From an uncultured Flavobacteriales bacterium (GTDB taxonomy: Bacteria > Bacteroidota > Bacteroidia > Flavobacteriales_D > Sanyastnellaceae), in NCBI GenBank assembly GCA_937897625.1, contig CALCNZ010000120.1, forward strand, positions 1 to 6,191: a stretch of DNA of 6,191 nt. The letters are read 5' to 3'. Below, one piece after another: positions 1 to 6,141 of this stretch. The notes under the pieces were generated by a model that ran no database searches, was not told the origin of the DNA, and saw nothing but the letters and a program-made list of their open reading frames with translations. The position numbers and the translations under genes were made by a program. Each line of letters starts with the position of its first letter. Positions within the stretch are counted from its first letter, which is position 1.

Positions 1-2150
1 AAGACTTTTTTCCGAAGAACGATCCCGATACCGAATACTACCTTGAATTCCGCAAATCGTTCGAGACCGATAACGACTTTTTTATTGTTGCGCTGGAGAA
101 CGAAGGAAGCATTTTCGATTCGACCTTTCTATCCCATGTCGATTCATTAACGAAAAAACTTCAGGCATTACCGAATGTGGAAGAATGCGTGGGACCAACT
201 TCGCTTATGACTTATGCCGTGGATCCCTTGTTTGGCGGAGTGTTCGAGACGCCTCTGCTTTCCGCGAATTCAGCTCAATCGTTCAAGCAAGATTCAATAG
301 CCATTTGGAAATCGCCTTCCTATGTGGGTGTGTTTTTCGGAACAAACGGCAAGTCGGTGGCCATTAACATGAAGCATACGCAAATGTTAAGCAAGGAGAA
401 ATGTGATGATTTGGCGAAGAACATACAGGTTGAAGTCGATAAATTTCAATTTAAAAAATCGCATGTCATTGGTCGCGCGCTCGGACAGAAGCTCTATGTA
501 GAGCTCATGATTAAAGAGTTGGCGCTTTTCATTTCAATAAGTTTAGTCCTCACCACGATCTTTTTGTTTATCGCTTTCCGCAGCGGATGGGGAATTGTCA
601 TTCCAACCACCGTTGTGTTGTTAAGCATCATCTGGACGCTCGGATTCTTGAAGATCATGGGCAAAGATTTGGATCTCATGCTTACTGTTTTGCCAACCAT
701 TCTGTTTGTAGTCGGAATGAGCGACTCGGTGCATGTCCTCACGAAATACATGCAAGAACTTCGTAAAGGCAAAGAGAAAGTTGAAGCCATTCGCTATGCG
801 TTCAAGAGCATTCGCTTGGCCACGTTCTTAACGGCATTAACGACGGCCATTGGCTTTTTCACCTTGGTGTTTTCGAACATTCAACCCATATCTGATTTTG
901 GGATTTACACAGCAGTGGGAGTGCTATTGGCCTACGGACTTACTTACACGTTGCTTCCAGCCATATTGATTTTAGGGAAGCCCAAACGGATGAACAACTT
1001 TGCGTTGTCAGACGATTTCTGGACCTCGAAATTGCACAATGGATTTATGTGGGTGCTTCGAAATCGGAAGTCGATATGGATAGGGGGAATCGTTGCTTTA
1101 GCAATAAGTGCATGGGGCGTTTCAACCATTGTGGTAGACAACAAGATGTTGGAAGACTTGAAAGACGACCATGTTTTGAAGCAAGAGTTTTCGTTCATGG
1201 AAAAGGAATTCGCAGGGTGTCGTCCGTTTGAATTGGGCATTGTCTTACCCAACGACAGCGCAATTCGATCAGTGAAAGTGTTGAAGCAATTAGACACGTT
1301 GGAATTGTATTTACGGAATGAATACGGAGTAGGGGCCATGCTCGGCTATGCCCAATTGGTGAAGGAGTCGAACAAGACCTTGAACTTCGGGTCGGAAGAA
1401 TATTACACCATTCCAGATTCAACGAAAGAGTTGAACGAGATAGCGAATTTATTGCAGCAAGGACCCATTGCGCGGGCAACCGCATTGGCCTATAACGACA
1501 GCACGCACACCTTGCGCATTAGCGGAAAAGTCGGCGACATCGGCAGATTGCATTTCGATTCGTGCAATGCGAAATTGAATGCGTTCATTGATGCGAATTG
1601 TCCCGATTTATCGAATCGAAAAATCACCGGGACCGCTCACTTAATCGACGTCAACAACCGAAGTTTAATCGAGAATACTGTTTGGGATTTGTTCATTAGT
1701 GTTTTGGTTATTGGAATCATCATGGGCATTGTCTATAAGTCGTGGCGCATGATTCCGCTAACCATACTTCCGAATTTATTTCCGTTGTTGATTGTCGCCG
1801 GAATAATGGGCTTCACGGGCATTCCGTTGAAAGTAAGTACGAGCATCATCTTCAACATAGCCTTTGGAATTGCGGTTGACGATACAATCCATTTCTTAGC
1901 TCGTGTGAAGAGTTTATTGGGTGAAGGATTAAGTGTGAACTACGCGGTTAAGCGAACCTTTCTCACAACGGGAAAAGCCATGATTGTGACCACACTCATT
2001 CTCAGCGGCGGCTTCCTCACCTTAATCTTTAGCGACTTCTTGGGGACGCATTACATTGGCTTACTCGTAAGCTTAACGCTCTTCATTGCGTTGTTTGCAG
2101 AGTTGTTGTATTCACCGTTGATTGTGATGTTCTTTTTTAAGAAAAGGTAG
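1..2150 (+). CDS. MMPL/RND-superfamily exporter (HAE3-like), 5'-truncated by the contig edge
   Basis: The frame is open from the left edge (first full codon at 3) to a TAG at 2148-2150, giving 715 residues with no start codon. The GTG at 177 is an internal valine, not a start: the 58 codons before it read as family-like sequence (DPDTEYYLEFRKSF). Eleven of the usual 12 membrane segments are visible, in fragment numbering near 171-192, 197-217, 223-245, 272-291, 298-324, 356-378, 563-579, 583-606, 611-632, 657-675 and 684-711. TM1 and roughly 40-60 N-terminal residues are missing. Both halves carry the acidic membrane motif expected for proton coupling: GMSDSVH at 714-734 (Asp241) and GIAVDDTIH at 1866-1892 (Asp626, Asp627). 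Two large extracytoplasmic loops are present, one between TM1 and TM2 and one between TM7 and TM8. By family it is an inner-membrane, proton-driven exporter of lipids, hopanoids or hydrophobic compounds; the substrate cannot be read from sequence. It ends on DNA convergent with the next gene. Confidence 0.93.
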   Translation, partial: DFFPKNDPDTEYYLEFRKSFETDNDFFIVALENEGSIFDSTFLSHVDSLTKKLQALPNVEECVGPTSLMTYAVDPLFGGVFETPLLSANSAQSFKQDSIAIWKSPSYVGVFFGTNGKSVAINMKHTQMLSKEKCDDLAKNIQVEVDKFQFKKSHVIGRALGQKLYVELMIKELALFISISLVLTTIFLFIAFRSGWGIVIPTTVVLLSIIWTLGFLKIMGKDLDLMLTVLPTILFVVGMSDSVHVLTKYMQELRKGKEKVEAIRYAFKSIRLATFLTALTTAIGFFTLVFSNIQPISDFGIYTAVGVLLAYGLTYTLLPAILILGKPKRMNNFALSDDFWTSKLHNGFMWVLRNRKSIWIGGIVALAISAWGVSTIVVDNKMLEDLKDDHVLKQEFSFMEKEFAGCRPFELGIVLPNDSAIRSVKVLKQLDTLELYLRNEYGVGAMLGYAQLVKESNKTLNFGSEEYYTIPDSTKELNEIANLLQQGPIARATALAYNDSTHTLRISGKVGDIGRLHFDSCNAKLNAFIDANCPDLSNRKITGTAHLIDVNNRSLIENTVWDLFISVLVIGIIMGIVYKSWRMIPLTILPNLFPLLIVAGIMGFTGIPLKVSTSIIFNIAFGIAVDDTIHFLARVKSLLGEGLSVNYAVKRTFLTTGKAMIVTTLILSGGFLTLIFSDFLGTHYIGLLVSLTLFIALFAELLYSPLIVMFFFKKR

Positions 2151-2319
2151 GAACTGCGTAATTGGAAAATCATAGATTTCATTCCTACTGTGTAATTCCT
2201 ACTTCGTAATTCCTACTTTGTAATTCCTGCTGCGTAATTCCTGCTGCGTAATTATCCAACAACAAAGTTCCAATTATGGAATAGGAATAAAACTGAAAGT
2301 TTTCCAATAACGTAGTTCC
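2150..2319. repeat. Imperfect inverted repeat of about 170 bp enclosing tandem repeats
   Basis: The terminal arms 2150-2169 (GGAACTGCGTAATTGGAAAA) and 2300-2319 are complementary at 18 of 20 positions by hand. Aligning the next 37 bases inward without gaps gives 22 further matches (40 of 57 overall), well above the one in four expected by chance. The left arm begins at the last base of the exporter stop codon. The element contains the 14-bp tandem repeats. It could fold into a long stem in DNA or RNA, and so could be a bidirectional terminator between convergent genes or a small non-autonomous mobile element. I see no clear target-site duplication. Confidence 0.6.
2184..2253. repeat. Five tandem copies of a 14-bp repeat
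   Basis: Five head-to-tail copies with no spacer lie at 2184-2197, 2198-2211, 2212-2225, 2226-2239 and 2240-2253. The consensus is CCTRCTKYGTAATT. The GTAATT end is invariant and the changes lie in the first half: CCTACTGTG, CCTACTTCG, CCTACTTTG, then CCTGCTGCG twice. The last two copies are identical, which suggests recent duplication by slippage. All lie in the non-coding gap between convergent genes. 14 is not a multiple of three, so this is not a coding repeat. Confidence 0.9.
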
Positions 2320-2323
2320 TTGG

Positions 2324-2408
2324 ATCGCTTGCGATTGATTCGCGGAATGGATCACGAAGTGATTGATCTGAAAGATTGATTGCGCAGCAATTGATCACCG
2401 AAGGTGAT
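2324..2408. repeat. Array of six contiguous mini-hairpins with 2-3 nt loops
   Basis: Six perfect inverted repeats follow one another: ATCGC-TT-GCGAT (2324-2335), ATTC-GCG-GAAT (2338-2348), ATCAC-GAA-GTGAT (2351-2363), ATCT-GAA-AGAT (2366-2376), ATTGC-GCA-GCAAT (2379-2391) and ATCACC-GAA-GGTGAT (2394-2408). Each starts and ends with AT. The spacers are always two bases: TG, GG, TG, TG, TG. Centres are about 14 bp apart (the last step is 16). Stem sequences differ between units but stay complementary within each unit. Four loops are GNA-type (GAA three times, GCA once), and three of these are closed by a C-G pair, a loop class known to be unusually stable in DNA. The last unit ends on the first base of the stop triplet of the minus-strand gene. 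Function unknown. Confidence 0.9.
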
Positions 2409-3280
2409 TATTTTATTATCGTAATCGCAACACTTTTCACCACGGCCTCTGGATTCGATTGCACCGAAGTGGTCTTCCATTGCTCGAAGTCTGAATACTT
2501 CATGAGATACATTTTTGCATCTGCGTTGTAGTTTAAGCTCGGCTTGCGAATGTCTTTTGGAGAATAAAAAAATACAAGCTCGTCCATTTGGATGTCTTTT
2601 CCTGTAGGAAGTCCGAGTTCTAATGAAGGGATTGACTTGTTTTCAGCGAAAGGAGAAGGCGTTTGAAAAAGTTGGTAAATTTTATCGGACTGTAATTCCA
2701 CCGTGTTGAGATCGTTGCCTGTTGCTGAAGGAATAAGTCTATATACTTCTTGAGACGAATGGTCAACATAGAAAACACTTAAATGTCCTTTCGCTGAAGA
2801 TTGAAAAGAAGCGAATAAATCCTGTCCATTTTTAAACTGAGTCACTTCGTTAGTCATGTACTTATCGTTCGACAAATGAATTTCAATATTCGCTTTACCT
2901 ACTTTTGGAAACTCGCGAATTGTGCCATGAACAGTTGTGGTAAGTTTTAGTGTTTTTCCTGATGGCTCCCAAAGTAATTCGGGTTCAGATTTATCGCGGA
3001 TCCATTCCCCTTGTACATTTGTTTTTGTGAGCACCGCAAAGGAGTTGTCTAGTCCTGAATTTCCTTCTTGCGTGTTATCTACCGTTGTCTCAGTAAGGGC
3101 ATATCCAAACGCATCTCCAATGGCTTTTAATCGTGCTTGTTCAATGCAGCGCTGTTCCAATTGCTCCATGGTAACGTTCTTAGGAAGTTCCATCGAATAA
3201 CTTGCTTTAACTTCTTTCTCTTTCTGAGCAAAGCAGGCAATAAAAGAAAACGCAAAAAGGAGTGTAATTACTTGACGCAT
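2408..3280 (-). CDS. Secreted protein with a DUF4384-like region, divergent partner of the caspase gene
   Basis: The protein has 290 residues from ATG at 3278-3280 to TAA at 2408-2410. Residues 1-18 form a signal peptide (MRQ, hydrophobic core, CFA|Q), probably cleaved before Gln19; this confirms the start. Residues about 30-66 contain a helix of the type EQARLKAIGDAFGYAL, reminiscent of the N-terminal regions of LPP20/FlgT-like envelope proteins. Residues about 130-215 resemble DUF4384: a segment like GHLSVFYVDHSSQEVYRLIP followed by a small polar stretch and a strand. DUF4384 is often found with caspase-like peptidases or kinases (from memory). I infer an envelope protein working with the divergent caspase, as partner, substrate or sensor. 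No catalytic motif is visible. Cys16 in FIAC could be read as a weak lipobox, but FA|Q is the better cleavage site. The hairpin array abuts its stop codon. Confidence 0.7.
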   Translation of the reverse strand: MRQVITLLFAFSFIACFAQKEKEVKASYSMELPKNVTMEQLEQRCIEQARLKAIGDAFGYALTETTVDNTQEGNSGLDNSFAVLTKTNVQGEWIRDKSEPELLWEPSGKTLKLTTTVHGTIREFPKVGKANIEIHLSNDKYMTNEVTQFKNGQDLFASFQSSAKGHLSVFYVDHSSQEVYRLIPSATGNDLNTVELQSDKIYQLFQTPSPFAENKSIPSLELGLPTGKDIQMDELVFFYSPKDIRKPSLNYNADAKMYLMKYSDFEQWKTTSVQSNPEAVVKSVAITIIK

Positions 3281-3309
3281 AGTGTAAATATACTTCGTAA
3301 ATTAGCTTC
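3281..3309. promoter_or_regulatory. 29-bp divergent control region shared by the DUF4384-like and caspase genes
   Basis: Only 29 bp separate the two start codons, so promoter elements must overlap each other or extend into coding DNA. Two near matches to the Bacteroidota -7 consensus TAnnTTTG are present: TAAATTAG at 3298-3305 on the plus strand (5 of 6 fixed bases) and TATATTTA on the minus strand (plus coordinates 3285-3292; 5 of 6). Each ends 4 nt before its start codon, which would give nearly leaderless messages. A TTG at 3272-3274 is a possible upstream element for the plus-strand promoter, but its 23-nt spacing is longer than ideal. There is no Shine-Dalgarno sequence on either side. 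The elements themselves are tentative. Confidence 0.4.
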
Positions 3310-4989
3310 ATGAAAAATTTACTTCTTTTCTTCTTTTCAATTTGCTTAGTCAGTATTTCCCTTTCTCAAACAGAGGCTGTGAGTCCAACATACACTTTCA
3401 GCATTAAAAAGAAAGTTGAACCGCCCATTCTTGATTTCGTTGCGGGTTCTTTGCAATTCAAAGATGCCGACGGTAACAATGCCATTAACGCGAATGAGCA
3501 ATGCAGCATTGAGTTTCAATTACAGAATACCGGCACGGGCGATGGTCTCAATCTAAAGGCCTTAGTGAAAGTGGTTGGAAGTAATTCCGGTATTACCCTT
3601 GCCGCTTCAACACCTCTTGCGGTATGTGGAAAGGGCAAGACAATGGCATACAATATTCCTCTTTCAAGTAACATGAATACCGTTGATGGCAAGATTGAAA
3701 TCTCAATTGATATTGAAGAGCCCAACGGGTTTAATCCGCCTGTTGTGAAATTGGAAATAGACACGAAGAAGTTCGTAGCTCCTGCGGTTGCTATCGTTGA
3801 TCACGTTGTTTTTTCAAATAATGGATCCACTGTTTTGGAATTGCGTAAACCATTTGCCTTGCAATTGTTGGTTCAGAATACCGGTCAAGGAGTTGCGAAA
3901 AATGTAACAGTTAAGTTGCCTGTTCCTGAAAATGTTTTCATGCAAAGCGGAGATGAGATTACGAACATTGGGACTCTTGAACCAGGCGAAACTCGTAGCA
4001 TTGAATTTGAATTTATTTTGAATGCTAAGTTCCTAGGAACAAGTTTGAATTTGAATGCATATGTGAGTGAATCTATTGGAAAATTTTCTTCGGATTGGAA
4101 TCATTCATTTGCCCTAAATCAGGCTTTAGCAGCGGAAAAGATGATTGTCACTTCGAAGAAGGAAGAGGGTGTGAATATTGCCGTAGCATCATTGCGCAGC
4201 GATGTTGATAAGGATATTCCAATTGGTTTATCTTCCAATAAAAAGAAGTATGCATTGATTATTGGAAACGAAGATTATTCGAAATATCAGACTTCTTTAG
4301 ACAAAGAAGTCAATGTAGATTTTGCTGCTAATGACGCGCGTGTTTTTGCGGAATATTGCGAAAAGACATTGGGCTATCCGAAAGATAATATTTTTGTTGT
4401 GGTTGATGGCACTCGTGGTCAGATGTCCCAAGAATTGGCGAAGTTGATTAAATTAGGGTTGGTCGAGAATGGCCAAGCTGAGTTGTTGTTTTACTACAGC
4501 GGACATGGATTGCCTGAAGAAGGAACAAACATTCCTTATTTGATTCCTGTTGATGTAAGTGGAACTCAACCATCGAATGGAATCGCGCTGACTTCTATTT
4601 ACGATGAATTGTCGAAATACCCAACAAAGAAGACCACAGTTATTCTCGATGCTTGTTTCAGTGGCGGTGCGCGTAACAAAGAGCTAGTAGCCATGAAAGG
4701 AGTGAAGGTTAAAGCGAAAGTAGAAGCCGTTCCAGGAAATTTAGTTGTGTTAGCATCTAGTTCAGGCAATGAAGCAAGCGCGGTTTATCGCGAGAAACAA
4801 CACGGTTACTTCACTTATTTTTTGTTGAAGAATTTACAAGCTAACAAGGGTCAAGGTAATCTAGAAACCATTATTTCTGAAGTTTCTCAGAATGTTGCTC
4901 GTGAAGCAGCTCGTGTTGGAAAGAATCAAACTCCGAATGTTTTGCCGGGTGCTGAGATTGGAGAGGGGTGGAAAATTTTAGGTTGGTAA
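3310..4989 (+). CDS. Exported caspase-family (C14) peptidase with two CARDB/Ig-like domains
   Basis: The protein has 559 residues. A signal peptide covers residues 1-19 (MKNLLLFFFSICLVSISLS|Q), supporting the ATG at 3310. Two related beta-rich domains follow, about 40-150 and 160-260. Each carries the CARDB-type QNTGxG motif (residues 72-77 and 189-194), and the two share the 11-base word CAGAATACCGG at 3523 and 3874. The caspase domain runs from about 312 (KKYALIIGNEDY) to 559. It has the catalytic His399 in YYSGHG (codon 4504) and Cys449 in LDACFSGG (codon 4654), followed by the typical ASSSGNEAS and HGYFTYFLL stretches. Both catalytic residues are intact, so an active cysteine endopeptidase is expected. 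Asp447 before the cysteine resembles metacaspases and suggests cleavage after basic residues rather than Asp (inference). There is no later membrane segment and no obvious type IX C-terminal domain, so a periplasmic or released protein is likely. Confidence 0.95.
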   Translation: MKNLLLFFFSICLVSISLSQTEAVSPTYTFSIKKKVEPPILDFVAGSLQFKDADGNNAINANEQCSIEFQLQNTGTGDGLNLKALVKVVGSNSGITLAASTPLAVCGKGKTMAYNIPLSSNMNTVDGKIEISIDIEEPNGFNPPVVKLEIDTKKFVAPAVAIVDHVVFSNNGSTVLELRKPFALQLLVQNTGQGVAKNVTVKLPVPENVFMQSGDEITNIGTLEPGETRSIEFEFILNAKFLGTSLNLNAYVSESIGKFSSDWNHSFALNQALAAEKMIVTSKKEEGVNIAVASLRSDVDKDIPIGLSSNKKKYALIIGNEDYSKYQTSLDKEVNVDFAANDARVFAEYCEKTLGYPKDNIFVVVDGTRGQMSQELAKLIKLGLVENGQAELLFYYSGHGLPEEGTNIPYLIPVDVSGTQPSNGIALTSIYDELSKYPTKKTTVILDACFSGGARNKELVAMKGVKVKAKVEAVPGNLVVLASSSGNEASAVYREKQHGYFTYFLLKNLQANKGQGNLETIISEVSQNVAREAARVGKNQTPNVLPGAEIGEGWKILGW

Positions 4990-4998
4990 ATCCCATCG

Positions 4999-5018
4999 GG
5001 GCGAATGATTATTCGCCC
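4999..5018. terminator. Perfect 8-bp-stem hairpin after the caspase gene; terminator or REP-like palindrome
   Basis: GGGCGAAT (4999-5006), loop GATT, ATTCGCCC (5011-5018) is a perfect inverted repeat starting 9 nt after the TAA of the caspase gene. Its position fits a transcription terminator, but no T-run follows (the next bases are GCATTAATTG). The GGGGCGAAT-type palindrome also resembles short dispersed repeats seen in many genomes (from memory), so a REP-like element is an equal alternative. Confidence 0.5.
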
Positions 5019-5075
5019 GCATTAATTGAAAATGGAATCTGAAAGAGAGATAAAGAGTAATTAAGTCTTCGGAAG

Positions 5076-5095
5076 AATTTGAAATACATCAAATT
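5076..5095. promoter_or_regulatory. Inverted repeat upstream of the nuclease gene, possible operator
   Basis: AATTTGA (5076-5082) and TCAAATT (5089-5095) form a perfect 7-bp inverted repeat around a 6-nt AATACA core. It ends 22 nt before the nuclease ATG. The size and position would suit a dimeric repressor site, but in AT-rich DNA such repeats also arise by chance. No convincing TAnnTTTG promoter is visible nearby. Confidence 0.25.
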
Positions 5096-5117
5096 GGAAT
5101 AGCAATTAACGAGAAAA

Positions 5118-6122
5118 ATGGAATTGAAAAAATCAGTAGTTGCTGAAATATTAGAGATAATTAGTGTTTCTCAATCAAGAGCAATCCGCTCCGTTGACGC
5201 TGAGAGAGTGCTCATGTATTGGCATATTGGAAAAGTTATTTTTGAAGAAGAGCAGCAAGGAAAATCTAGAGCAGATTATGGAAGTTTCTTAATAAAATCC
5301 ATTTCAAATGAATTTCAACCTCAGTTTGGAACAGGATTCTCTATTCGGCAGTTAGAATTGAATAGACAGTTTTATAGAACTTTTCCAAATACGAACGCAC
5401 TGCGTTCGCAATTTAGTTGGACACATTACAGGACTTTAGTACGAATTGATAATGAGGATAAAAGGGATTTTTATATAGCCGAAGCCGAGAAAAACAATTG
5501 GACAGCGAGGCAGTTAGAGAGGCAAGTCAATAGTCAGTTATTTGAGCGGTTATTATTAAGCAATGATATGAAATCGGTGTTAGCTGTGGCTCGGGAAGAA
5601 AAACTTCCAATTGATGCGAAAGAGATTATTAAAGATCCAATGGTACTCGAGTTTTTGGGATTAAATCGAGAAGCGGCTTATTATGAAAGAGATTTAGAAA
5701 ATGCTATCATTACTCATTTACATGATTTTATTTTGGAATTGGGTAACGGATTTACATTCGTAGCAAGACAAAAACGTATTCATGTTGAAGGAGATGAGTT
5801 TTTTATTGATTTAGTTTTCTTTAACAGACTTTTGCAGTGTTTTGTAATCATTGAAATAAAAACCACAAAGCTCACACATCAGGACATAGGTCAACTTCAG
5901 ATGTATGTGAATTATTACGATCGCTTTGAAAAGCAAGATTTTGAGAACCCGACAATTGGTATTTTGATGTGCACAGATAAGAATGATGCGGTAGTAAAAA
6001 TCACTTTGCCAGAAAATAACACCACTATAATTGCAAGTAAGTACCAACTTTATTTGCCAACAGAGCAACAATTGATAGAAGAAATAAAAAAGGAAATTGA
6101 GAAATTAGATCCCAGTGAGTAA
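5118..6122 (+). CDS. DUF1016/YhcG-family PD-(D/E)XK nuclease
   Basis: The protein has 334 residues and is complete at both ends (ATG 5118, TAA 6120-6122), within the usual size of the family. The N-terminal DUF1016_N region spans about residues 8-150, with landmarks YWHIGKVIFEEEQ (34-46), FSIRQLELNRQFY and SWTHYRTLVRI (100-110). The C-terminal nuclease region spans about 170-325. It shows YYERDLENAIITHL (188-201), the catalytic acidic residue Asp231 in FFIDLVFF, the ExK pair Glu246 and Lys248 in VIIEIKTTKL, and the following helix with Gln259 (GQLQMYVNYY). All expected active-site residues are present. Family members are restriction-like nucleases, often near restriction-modification or mobile loci; their cellular role is poorly defined. 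The gene is AT-richer than the exporter: hand counts give 18 and 21 G+C in the lines starting 5701 and 5221, against 31 and 28 in the lines starting 1441 and 601. Recent acquisition is therefore plausible. The neighbour beyond it is lost at the contig end. Confidence 0.95.
   Translation: MELKKSVVAEILEIISVSQSRAIRSVDAERVLMYWHIGKVIFEEEQQGKSRADYGSFLIKSISNEFQPQFGTGFSIRQLELNRQFYRTFPNTNALRSQFSWTHYRTLVRIDNEDKRDFYIAEAEKNNWTARQLERQVNSQLFERLLLSNDMKSVLAVAREEKLPIDAKEIIKDPMVLEFLGLNREAAYYERDLENAIITHLHDFILELGNGFTFVARQKRIHVEGDEFFIDLVFFNRLLQCFVIIEIKTTKLTHQDIGQLQMYVNYYDRFEKQDFENPTIGILMCTDKNDAVVKITLPENNTTIIASKYQLYLPTEQQLIEEIKKEIEKLDPSE
5392..5408. repeat. Mini-hairpin inside the nuclease gene
   Basis: CGAACGC-ACT-GCGTTCG is a perfect 7-bp stem with a 3-nt loop. 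It lies in the nuclease reading frame, just before the conserved SWTHYR segment, and encodes parts of NTNALRSQ. It is GC-rich compared with the surrounding gene. Its architecture (perfect short stem, three-base loop) is like the units at 2324-2408, but the sequence is different. Confidence 0.7.
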
Positions 6123-6141
6123 ATGAGAAAATGAAATCATG

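Noticed and set aside
944..1339. Minus-strand open frames across the exporter gene (also at 494-790 and 1195-1485)
   Set aside because: They lie opposite a strongly supported membrane protein, and their compositions are those of shadow frames.
2184..2253. CRISPR array
   Set aside because: The 14-bp units are directly adjacent with no unique spacers, and no cas gene is present.
2252..2407. Minus-strand frame open for 51 codons beyond the stop of the DUF4384-like gene, in the same frame
   Set aside because: It runs straight through the hairpin array and inverted repeat, has no family-like features, and openness follows from the repeated TCA/ATC words; read-through or recent truncation is not supported.
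2937..3200. Plus-strand open frame inside the DUF4384-like gene
   Set aside because: It is antisense to a gene with a clear signal peptide and domain-like sequence; its translation shows no recognisable features.
3226..3243. Lipoprotein signal (Cys16) in the DUF4384-like protein
   Set aside because: FIAC is a weak lipobox and CFA|Q gives a better ordinary signal-peptidase site; not excluded.
3272..3300. Sigma70-type promoter with -35 TTGACG
   Set aside because: No acceptable -10 hexamer lies at about 17 bp; Bacteroidota use a different -7 element, and TTGACG is part of the minus-strand gene's first codons.
5066..5076. Small hairpin TCTT-CGG-AAGA upstream of the nuclease gene
   Set aside because: A four-base stem standing alone in AT-rich DNA is expected by chance.
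6123..6141. Start of a further gene after the nuclease
   Set aside because: Both ATG triplets (6123 and 6131) meet a TGA within four codons, and adapter begins at 6142.
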